Translations under genes and position numbers: made by a program | Shown here: positions 1-11,900 of the stretch, piece by piece | How positions within the stretch are numbered: position 1 is the first letter of the stretch | Layout: each line of letters starts with the position of its first letter | Notes under the pieces: model-generated | The model's input: the letters and a program-made list of their open reading frames with translations, nothing else | Told to the model about the DNA's origin: nothing | The model's database searches: none | Source of the DNA: Diadema setosum | Taxonomy: Eukaryota; Echinodermata; Echinoidea; Diadematoida; Diadematidae | NCBI GenBank assembly: GCA_033980235.1 | Contig: CM067066.1 | Span: 39,303,455-39,367,454 of the forward strand | Direction: 5' to 3' | DNA: 64,000 nucleotides

Positions 1-1508
1 TAAATATGGAACTATTTACAAATATACAAAAATAAATATTCATAAGTCTCTGTTTAAAAAAGGGCGATTTTTCGCTCACTCCGTTAAAGGGCTGTCACCT
101 GTAAAAAGCTTGCATACAAAAAGTACTGTCATGTTTACTGCTTTCAGAAATGAATACATAATTTTTTTGAACAATGAACAGACATGGCTCCATCTCAGGG
201 GAACAATTTTGGCAGAGTTGGCTATTATCAAAGACACACATGCATTTTCTCTTCTCATTGCCATTGCATTTTTTTTTTTTTTTTTTTTTTTGTAAAAGTG
301 AGATAGGGATTCGAGTTGATGAAGACAAATCAGACAAATTAGAAGATATCCTGTTCTTATGTGGCATGAACAAGTCTTTCTAGATAGACCTTGATCAAGC
401 AAATCTACATTCCTCTCACAAATAGTATAAATGTACAGTGTACTTTGATCCACTGTTTCATCTACTCTCACATTGGCTAACACTATTATTCTAATCTCAA
501 AGTTTTCTAACACTCAGAAGTATATCATTCTTCACAAACATCACAACCATGCTGAAAATTAAAATCATCATCTTCAATTGTAATGTAATTTCATCCTTGT
601 CAATTTCAGACATACATCTTGGGTTTGTGGTGACTAAGCTGTAATGCATCAACGTGAAAATTTTCATCCCAGGAAAAAAAAAGGATGTCAATTTCAACTG
701 CCCATTCCCTCCACCCCCCCCCCCCCCCCCCAAAAAAAAAAGGAAGAAGTGATATCAAATCCTATGTTTGTTCTGTCAAGTTTATGAAAATGCATTACAA
801 GTGTTAATGATCTGAGAAGATTTGAGCAATGAAATATTATTTTTGCTACAGATTTTGTCTCCTTCATGACCAGACCTGGGAAATAAGAATGATACTGCCA
901 TGTCTGTAGTTTGACTTTAAATTTACTAAACTGGTATGGTTTGATGTAAAGAAATCATTTTTCAGTTAGCTATAGTAAGGAGCATAACCTTTCCTTCACA
1001 AGAATTGAGGTTTACAGTTCACTGCATTGCATACCAGACACACATTCAACTAGAATCACCACGTGAATAACTACTATATCAGAGCAACCATTAATAAATC
1101 CCCCTATTAACTATATCTTGGAAGAAAATTTGAGCTTCATGAATAGCCTGAATGTGGACCACATGGGCATGTCACTGCCCTGGCAAAATTTGTGATGCAT
1201 CTTTGTAGTTAGAGGATTGATAATGACTGATAGATACCTTTTGGAATAAGATTGTTCCTTTGAAGAATCATGATCACAACCATGAACTATTGGAGGAAAC
1301 ATATCAAAATGCTAACATGAAAAAATGTGTTAGTAGTGATAGAAGCAACAAGTATCTTTACATGGGCATTACATGCTTAAGAATAATCATACATACAGAA
1401 GATTGGAATAGTCATTACTGCGCAACTGATTTTGAAACTCATTCATGGTAAAGGTAAGAGTGGTCATACAACGGATGGTCAAACAGTCGGTTGTGATGCC
1501 TCATCAAT
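1..1508. other. 3' flank of the MARVEL gene, no gene seen
   Basis: No coding similarity is visible on either strand. The stretch probably holds the 3' UTR of the minus-strand MARVEL gene, but I found no convincing minus-strand AATAAA. It contains a T run (269-291) and a C run followed by an A run (714-741). Open frames over these tracts are low-complexity artefacts. Confidence 0.5.
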
Positions 1509-1673
1509 CTAGACAGTGTTATTCTCCTTCATGGCCTGGCTTGGCGGAGCACTCACGCCCAGCTTGCCCTCTTCCACCAGGCGCAGCGTCTCGGCGATGA
1601 TGGAACGCTTCCACGAACGGATGGCAAAGAATATCTCGACAAAGTAGACCAACATGGCAATGAACGACAGAAT
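1509..1673 (-). CDS. MARVEL gene exon 4 (last coding exon)
   Basis: Encodes the fourth membrane span (ILSFIAMLVYFVEIFFAI), the RSWKRS junction and the C-terminal tail, stop TAG at 1511-1509. The acceptor reads ..cctctag before ATT. The reading frame continues from exon 3 without a phase shift. Confidence 0.85.
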   Translation of the reverse strand: MLSFIAMLVYFVEIFFAIRSWKRSIIAETLRLVEEGKLGVSAPPSQAMKENNTV

Positions 1674-2895
1674 CTAGAGGGAAACCAACGATGCAGAGAG
1701 TTCATGCTGAATCATATGATGGAAATGACAATACAGCATGCATACAAAAACTACAGAAAAACATTCTCTTAATCAAAACAAGAATTTTCCACCAGCCCCA
1801 TTCCCCTAAAAAAAGTCAGCCAGTCCCTAAATTGAGTGCATGATGGTACATTTATGTTGAACTATACATGCTTGAGATAAAGGTGGTATTTCTTTAATAC
1901 TGTCAGGGATGTTTATATTCATTTTAACAGAAAAACTAGACAAATCCACTCACATGACTCATCAGTCTCCTTTCCTGTGCCAAGCATTTTGCAGTGCACT
2001 CACAATACAGAAATACGATACTTTTGTTACAAAATGTTGTGTTTTCTGGCTCATGATCATTTTTCTCTTCACGTGGAAACAGGAGAGAAGTTATCACAGA
2101 AGTTATTACTTCAGAGATTTAAAGAGATCAACCTGAAGACAGGATATAATGAAGAGTTATGTATCACAGTAGCTGCAGTCACACTGGTAAGAGATTGCCA
2201 AATCTACGACTGCGAAATCTTCGCAATATGTGGTCATCCATCCACACTAGCAGGCAAACTTCTCGATCTTTAAGTTCTTAAAGGTTGGGTCACTGGTGGG
2301 CATGCGCAAGAAAGAAGAAAGAGCACCCCCATCTGACGACTAATGATCATGACGTAGTAATGCACACAGGTACATCCTACTGAGGCCCTGCCCACAAGTA
2401 AACCATTGATCAATGCCGCAAACAGGAGGTGGACAGATCACATGACAAAATTTGGGAAGTTTCAGTTGCTAGTGTACACACTGCCAAAAGATCGAGAAGA
2501 TTGGTGGGGGTCCGAGAAATTTCCCTTGTTTGAGTGAAAAGTTTTGTGAGATGTTTTTGGGAAGTCTGCGGTCACACTTCAAGATCAAGATCAAGATCTT
2601 AGAGAGCACAATCTTAAACGTTGCGATCTTTTGCCAGTGTAACTACAGCTATTGTATATAATTCAAAATTGACGTCAAGATGCTGGGGAGTAAGTGTTGG
2701 TTTTATTCACACTCAAAGCCTTTTCTAAAATTGAAAGATTATCTATCAAACGGTCATAAGAGCAATTCTCACATATGCACCATAATACTTTTAGATTTGG
2801 CTGGAAGTTTAAGGAAAGAAAAAAGAAAAATGTTGATAACTTCAAGGCTTGGATTGTGACTCTGAGCTAGTGTCAGCTGGTGTCTTTAGCCCTGA

Positions 2896-2937
<42 letters not shown>

Positions 2938-5900
2938 ACTTGGTGCAAAGTACATGACTGCACATGACTTGTCTATTGGTGATAGATTGAAAGGCAAAAA
3001 AAAAAAAAAAAAAAAAAGGAACAAATATCTTACTGTGCCAATGATGAGGCCAGGAAGGCCAAAGGTATTAGCAGCAACATGGGCAGCCAGAGCCATCAGG
3101 GCAACAAACGCAGCAGCGCAGTAGAACAACTCCTATACAATAAAACAACAACAACAACAACAGCCAATCAGTGAATTAAGAGTTGACAGTGCAATGTGCT
3201 GATATGTAAGGCATATCAAAGGTCCGGTTTACCTTTGGGAGCAGTGATTCAAAAAATTTTCAAGATATCACATTTGATGCATATGTGTAGGTCTGTTGTA
3301 TTTTATAACAAAACATCCTACCATATAACATTTTTGCAATAAAGCCTCGAATATAGGGAGATATCAGTATTTTTCTCAATAAACCACGAATGTAGACCGT
3401 TTAGTTAGGAAAAAATTGTTATTATACCTATTGTTCACATTTTGTGTATTTAACGATACTTAACATCGAAAAGGTGTGCTTAGATTGTCCATCTAAGTTT
3501 CCAAAAGATTTATCTTTTTTTTTTTTTAAAGGGACTATGCAATGCAAATGCATGTTGAATTGTATTGATTCATATCACCCAGATCATTGTTTATGTGGCT
3601 TAATGAATATAGTTCGACCTCGATTATCCGGCCATGTCGGGACCGGCGCTCATCCGGATAAGCGAATTGGCCGGATATGGGAGACACAATGTTAATGTAT
3701 ATAGCTGCCGTCCAAGCTGCCGTCCCAGTGCACTGGCAGCTAGGCAGGTAGTGTACCCCGCAACGGTGGTGTAATCTATGCTAGCCTGTGCAAAATTGTA
3801 GTCCCTTCTTCACAAAAATAAAGTATATCTTTATGTGAAAATCATACATGTTTTACCTCATTAGATATTGAGAAACATCATGCACATCTTATGAAATTAG
3901 TGAAATAGATCCATGAAAGTCACTGTTTTTCTCAATTTTTGGATGAAAAAAAAAATCCTTCACTGCGTGAACGCGTCTGGATAATAGAGATTTCCGGATA
4001 AAAGGAGGCCGGATAATCGAGGTCGAACTGTACCTTTGAAATACAAGCCATTTATCTTATAATTTCCATACTATAATTCTTCAGATTACTTGGATACACC
4101 CACACACACACACACAAAAAAAAAAAAAACACCTTCCAAACCAAGATTCTGATAAAAACATTGTGTCAATTACTGATTAAGTACTACTACAAGTGTACAA
4201 CGAACAAAATACTTAGTACACCAAAATACCTCTTCTCCTAAACTGAGCATAACTTGCATGTTTCCCTGAAATGTATTTTGTCAGTTATATTAGTAACATG
4301 GAAACCAGTATAGTAAGTTATGCATTCTAATGTCTTCTGCTAATCAAAGCAGTACTTTAGCTACGAGTGATGCCAGATGATGCCATTAACAGATCCTTGT
4401 TTGGAAATTTCGTTTTTTGTTGTTGTTTTTTTGTAGGTGTATCCAAGTAACCTGAACAAAAGTAGCAGAAAGAAATAATAACATAGTAAGATTATGAGTG
4501 TATTATATGTATTTAGATATCCATTTGGTCACATAAGTGATGTTAAGGGTATCATATGAATCTACAAAAGTTAACATGCATTTGCATTGCATATATGCAT
4601 CTACCTACCAACATGCCCCAGGGGAACTTGGTAGCCTTCTGGGGTATGGCAGCAACATAGAGGATGATGATAATCGCCGTGACACCACCGAATGCACCAC
4701 AGGCTGCCATCAGGTGCCAATAGGTCGCAGACTCGTAGCCGGGGCGGCGAGGTTGGGCTGCGATGCTGATCAGTGCGCCGATACAAGTTATCTGTATTAA
4801 AGCCAAGAAGATTCCAACAAGCAGGAGAAAAATATGATCTACAGTTCGGATGGGGGCAGGGCTGGGGAATTGCATCAATAAAAGTAACCATTAGACTGTG
4901 TTATTAACAGGATGTTAAAACCAAAGTGTTCATCAGTCATGCTTGAGAACCAGTATACAAATAATGACTGCTATGAGGGGCACAGTTAAAATTATGGGCC
5001 CAAGGTGATGTGAAAACCGTAACTATGCCCGAAGCGAAGCTGAGGGCATAGTTATGGTTTTCACATCACCGAGGGCCTACATAATTTTAACTGTGCCCCG
5101 AATATCAAGCTGTCATTATTTGTTCTATATACCAAAAATATAGATTTTGAAATATAGATACCGAAATATAGAATCTAGTCTCTTTTACAGCACTCGTAAT
5201 CAACGCTGATCGACAGCGCGGCGGTCGTATCATTGGTGCGTACATATGAGCGATCTATGTGTACGGGGTTGGCAATGTCTCCAAACCTATTTACAGGGCA
5301 CAGTTGATTCTATGCCCTGGGCACAGTAAATCATGACGTCATTTTGATTAAAAAAGGGGCACAGCTATTTTCATGACTCCACTTTTAACCAATCAGATGA
5401 GAGGAATCTATATATGAGGTATATAATAACCAATAATGAACGTATAGGTTGTGTGAATGTGTGTGTGTGCCAAACAGCAATTGAAAAATAAAAACATATT
5501 ATTTCAGCGAGTGCTGGCTAAAGTATGAATTTTACCTATGGTATACTACAAATCATTACTTGTAAGCATAAATTAATAATGGAGAAAGCCATCTAATACC
5601 TGTGGCATGTTGAATTCAGGAAATTAATACTGTAATCAATTATCCATGAATATCACTGTATAATAAGTTAGAAATGTTGCACTTCCAAAGAGAGTACCAC
5701 TGGTAACACTTTTCTTGATATCTGAGAGTGATTATCCCCCCCCCCCCCCACTACATGTACTTGACAACAAAACACTGCAGACTCTAGACAACCAAGAGGT
5801 ACAAAATTAACCCCCTAAAATGCCTTATAAATTCATTTTGCATATAAATTGAGGCACAACAAATCTGGATTTCACATTTTCACAAACATTTTTCCTTCTC

Positions 5901-8900
5901 ATATCTCCAGTAGGCCTAACAATAGTGACTAAAACTGGCTCAAATTCCTAATATTGATGTGCCATGATGATATCAGTTCACCTATGAAAAATCATGTTGA
6001 ATGATTGAGTCGTTTTATCTTATTTGTTTTAAATCGCTAGACATTTCCACATGCACCACTCAGTATTCATGAAACTTAAAGGTCCTGTTTACCAATGGGA
6101 GCAGTGATTTAAAATATATTCAAGATATCATATTTGACCCCGTTTACAGTGCGAGGCTCGGCCGCGGCTCGGCCGCGGCCGAGTCCAGCCTCGCTTCAGT
6201 GTAAACGCGCAAAAGGCCAAATGCGAGGCCAAAATTGGCCTCGCATTTGGCCTCGCTCTGGAGGTGGTCTCGGCCGCGGCCGAGCCGCGGCCGAGCCCGG
6301 CCTTTTCTCAGTGTAAACGCAAACTGGGCCAAATGCGCGGCCAATTGCGCGGCCAATTTTAGTCTGGCTTCCAAACCCTCTGCCTGTATCTTTCGCTATT
6401 CAGGAAATTAACCCCCTCAACGTCGAAAACCAGTATAGTTTAAGGTGGTTTTGTCCTGCAAAGGATTCTTTCCTTCGGCAAAGGCCTTTGCCCGAACGGC
6501 GACTTCGTCGCCACGGAATTCATTTGGCAAAGGGTCTGAAAACCAGACAATACCAAATTGCATTTGTTTACAAGCAGAGCGCCACTACGACAAAATATTG
6601 AAAGGTTTGAATCAAAAGCGCGGCCGAGCCCAGCAGTGTAAACGGACAAAATTGCGAGGCTCGGCCGCGCAATTGAGGCCGGGCTCGGCCGCGGCCGAGC
6701 CGCGGCCGAGCCCGGCCCCGCACTGTAAACGGGGTCTTTGATGCATATGTGTATGTGTGGGTCTGGTGGATCACAAAACATCCTGCCATGATGACAATGT
6801 TTTTGCTTTGCTGAATCCCTCCTTTTGAAACTCTAGACAAGTGAAAATGAGTGAGTGAGATATTTTGTCAAAAATCTCCAATTGTGCAGGAGCAGCAAAC
6901 AAGGGCCAATGAAATCATATTCTAAAAGGAGAGTATGAGGTTTACCTTTGCAGCGTGATATTATATTTTGAATTCACGATGTGATGTGAACCGTGCAAAT
7001 ATCAAATATCCTTTTTGTGGTTTTGGCAGATCAAAGCACTGAAGGCTTCCAATGGTACCAACTGAATGGTACAGCAAACAGTGCCCATAAGTAGCTAACA
7101 GCAAGGGGTTTGTTGTGCATGCAACACATACAGGTACACAATTTTCCATCTGAGAATTGCCTAATAAATGTGAATACGAATTCTTTCCAGATGATACAAA
7201 ATTGTAGATTTATAATGTTAAATGTCCTATTTTCAACTTGTACCTTTATCATGTTAAACAGGTGCACATCTGACCTTGAGAGTTTGTCCTTCTAGACACA
7301 CTCAGGGAGATGGAAGCAGATGACTCAAAAGTAGATTAAATAATTATATAATATTGACTGGCCCTGAGGGAGGTACCAGAAAATATTGCCCAAACTGAAA
7401 GCATATTGCCCGAGTCGAAGACGAGGGCAATATGTTTTCAGTGAGGGCAATATTTATCTGGTACCTCCCGAAAGAAAGGCCAGTCAATATCATAATTATT
7501 ACCTATCCCCCTAGGTAAATTAAGAAAATATGTAAATACGGCTATACACTATATATGATACAGATCAAGCCACATTTGACTACCTGTAGACCATCAACAT
7601 GTTGAATAATTGCAAAATTGTTCATCAATGTATATCATCCAACTCCAACTTCAAAGATACATGTAGTTGTAACAGGCAAACTTCAAACTTCTGAACGTTC
7701 TTACACTTTATTTTGACTTCTCTTTTAAAAGTTTGAGAGTTGTAAAACTGATGGTCACTGTGCAATTACTGATCACAAATGGACTAGTCATTGCCTAGTG
7801 CTGCTGTAAGTAGTCGACCTTGTATGAGTTGATTTATCAGCGTTCTTCTGCGGTGCGTGTAACTGACACCCTGGACGTCCTGGATGTTTTCTTTTCGTGG
7901 TCGATCGGTGGGGAGAGAGATTCCACTCTCTCTCTTCCCACCTCCCCAAACCGGAAGATTGCACTGTTTTTGTTTTGTGTACGGTGTGTGTAACCGACAC
8001 GCAGCAACGTCGCGAACCCGGCAGAGGCGAACGAATATTGCTTGCTGACCTTTTAACCCTGCAAAATATCAACTCCTGACCTTTTAACCCTGCAAAATAT
8101 CAACCGGAATTGCCTCGCAAAACTCCCTCGTATAGGTAATAATTGATAATATGATTCTATCGTATGTACAAAAGAAGGCCAGAATAGAGCTGCAGTGTGT
8201 TACACTACATGTACTTGTATAATCATCACATCACAGCAATAAAAATGATATCAGTTCACCTATGAAAAATCATGTTGAATGATTGAGTAGTGTTATAAAT
8301 CGCTAGACATTTCCACATGCACCACTCAATATTCATGAAACTTAAAGGTCCTGTTTACCAATGGGAGCAGTGATTTAAAATATATTCAAGATATCATATT
8401 TGATGCATACATGTATGTGTGGGTCTGGTGGATCACAAAACATCCTGCCATGATGACAATGTTTTTGCTTTGCTGAATCCCTCCTTTTGAAGCTCTAGAC
8501 AAGTGAAAATGAGTGAGTGAGGTATTTTGTCAGAAATCTCTAATTGTGCAGGAGCAGCAAACAAGGGCCAATGAAATCATATTCTAAAAGGAGAGCATGA
8601 GGTTTACCTTTGCAGCGTGATATTGTATTTTGAATTCAGCAATTGATGTGATGCGAACCATGCAAATCTCAATTATGTAAATGCTTTCTATGGTTTTGGC
8701 AGATCAAAGCATTGAAGGCTTCCAATGGTACCAACTAAATGGTACAGTAAACAGAGCCCATAAGTAGCAAGAAGGAAGGGGTTTGTTGTGCATTTTGTAC
8801 AGGTAGTGGTACACAACTTTCCATCTGAGAATTGCCTAACATGAATGCGAATCCTTCCCAGATGATAGATTTATAATGTTAAATGTGGACATACTTCAAT

Positions 8901-11900
8901 TTTTGCCGTAAACACTCTAATGAATATAATGTGCACATGTACACTTTGTACATAACATACTACCTGGTTGCAATGAATCAACATTTTATCATTGAATCTA
9001 TGGTGTGGGTGAATGATAACTCTGATTTCAGTCCTACTTCCAACTTGTGCCTTTATCTGTTTAACAGGTGCACATATGACCTTGAGAGATTGTCCTTCTA
9101 GACGCACTCAGGAAGATGGTAAGCAGATGACTCTAAAGTAACTTAAATGATTGATATGATTCCATTGTATGTTACAACATAAAGGCTTTAAAGCTGTGGT
9201 GTGCTACACTTCGTGTATAATCACCACATCACAGCCATGAAACTGACACAGAGAGTAACTTGTTTACTAAGCTGTATCATTATGGGTGTACAAGGGGATC
9301 TTTTAAACCTAATTGGAATATAATATCAAATTGATCTACTCCGTAAAGTATCAAATAAGTCATCTCATTTTGTCAAATCAATGTTCAAGAAGGGAAAAGT
9401 TTAATCTTTATACGTACAATATGAGACATTATGTATTCTTTAAATGTCATCTTATATAAAAATTACCTTAACTCCTTAAGAGAAAAATTTAATATATACA
9501 ATACTTTTTGCTTTTCTGTTTTCTTTGAGCCCTACATGACATTGGCTTATTAAATTTCAAATCAATCTTAATGAAAATTCATTTCCTTTGTACCTGGCAG
9601 AACTGAGAAGGAACATAGTAAATTATAGAAATAAAATAGATTTCACATATCCTGACAATGTCATGTGCATCTGAAAGACACATAGCTTACACCCATGCTT
9701 TCCAACCTTTTTGAACTCAAGGTCCACTTTGGCTTACAAATCTTATCGAGGCCCAATCAGAATGACGAATCTTTTTCATTTTATCTAACTGGCCTACATT
9801 GCGGCTCACTGGCTAAGAAGTGGGGGCATTCACACCACAGGTGGAATTCTGTTCCAGATGCCCCTAACAAATCACATTACACACTTATACCCTGCTTCAC
9901 ATCTATAAGCACCAACAGGTGCTTACTATCTTGCATGCACATATTGGCTGGAATTTATCATAACCAATAGGAGGCCAAAGAGTTTACTAATTAATCAATC
10001 GGTCAAAGGTCAAAACTCTGCTTGTCCGGATCTTGGTACAGACTGCAGCCACACACAATATTATCTGTAAGTCTTTGAATAAATATCGATATGCAGTATC
10101 AGAGGTTTGGTGAACTTTTCAGACTGCAGGATTCGCCTTATCACTTGTCTGTTGCATCATGGACTCATAGGACATATAGTTTGTTCCAGAGACATGAGGC
10201 CACGTAATAGGAATAATACAAATTACAAGCGGAGCAGACGTGAAAATTAGTTTTTCCACGTATGCAACTTCAATCATCCCCAGGCTGTATGTTTCATAGA
10301 TCGCCAAAGTATGATTTCATTAAACCTAGATCCAAACAAAATCATTGGTATTTCTTCTTGGCATTTTAAGCCACTGGAATATTTGGTGCACAATGCCACT
10401 CCATATTTGATGTTGAATTAACAAAAGAATAAAATAAACAGATAAAGTTTAATCAGAAAGTACAAATGAAATGAAAAAAAAAATTATGACTTCTAAAAGT
10501 TTCAGATTTTCATGAAATAGCAACACCAGTCACAATCAGATTAAGAATAGTCTTAGCAATATGAAGTAACAGTTCTATCATAATTTTATTTTCATCCATC
10601 ATTGGATATATCACTTTACTGATAACAGTACAAGCTAAAATACTGTGATATAGTTAGAATGAACTACAGTAAGACCATCTTTGATAAAATCATGTATTCT
10701 AATACTTCTTAGAATAATAGAAACAATAACATTAGACATTACACAAATCCTTGAAATCTTGGAGCTTTGATAATTTCAACATAAAATGCATGAAAAGCTT
10801 GAAAGAAGCATTCCAGTTTCTTCACAGCTTCAAAAATCAAATATACAATGCATTTATATTTGACAACATTTAAAGAACAGTGTCAAACTTTAATACCAAA
10901 GGGCGTAACGGTATCTTTTCTCAGAATTTGCTCACATTTACCACCATAGTGTTACGAATTATTATACAATTGTATATCCTTGCCAGTATTCAAACCCTTT
11001 TTTTTTTGATGGTGGACTTTAAATGCAAAATTGTTGAAGCATTCAGCAGAATGATTTGTTACATTTGTGTCATTAGTGTAAGTATTATGATTTGCTAAAA
11101 TGGTAGGTATGGATGCCTCATGGGTCATAAAATTCACTTATAACTGTGAAGGCCTAGAGGAAAGTCCAATCTTAAAGGTAATGTCACATTACATAGACCA
11201 AACTCCTGTTCACTTTCTTTGTTAGGTTGATATCTATAAGGAACATCAACCATAAATCAGGATCACATATATTTTTACTGAAAGCTAAAATTATATTTTC
11301 TTAATTCTCCATTTTGTCAATTTACATGCTTTTAACCAAATGGTCCTCAATATCCAAAATCCTGCTCCCCATATACATAACTGTAACATATGTAACTGTC
11401 AATGCCTTTAAAAGGAGAGTAGATTCTATCAAAGCAGGTTACTAGTACTGTAAAAGTGGAAATTTTTGCGCATTTCATTCAACCAGACGATGGCGCAAAC
11501 ATAAAAGCATACAAATACTTTTGAATCCCACATATTCCAGTAATTAATGTCTTGATAATGCAGAATTAATAAAGTGCGAAATCCATCCTGCCCAGCTGAG
11601 CATGAAAAATTACTTTGCGAAAATATCCACTTTTACCGTAGATGTCAACCAATTTAAGGGAACTCCTGCAGTTCTGCCATCTATCTTTTAGAGACCTGGG
11701 TACCATTTCATGAAAGTTGTCAGTCTCTGACAATTTCAATAAAATCCTTGGTTTTGATTGGCTGACAAGCTCTGGTCACTGACTGTTACTATGGTGATTG
11801 TGTTATGTCGGTGACTGACAACTTGTCAGGGCTGACAACTTTGATGAAACAGTGCCCTGGTATCACCTGCCTGGTATACAATGTAGCGTGAAGAGTCATC

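Noticed and set aside
4792..4878. Hydrophobic extension upstream of MARVEL exon 2 (IFLLLVGIFLALIQ) as the first membrane span
   Set aside because: It is followed by a good acceptor (ttaatacag) and looks like a translated polypyrimidine tract; exon 1 at 26438-26542 supplies a better first span with matching phase.
6134..6840. Several Ala/Arg/Pro-rich frames on both strands
   Set aside because: Products of the GC-rich palindromic element.
9693..9770. hAT transposon terminus (TTTCCAACCTTTTTGAACTC)
   Set aside because: Only one end is visible and no target duplication; kept as a remark, not a feature.
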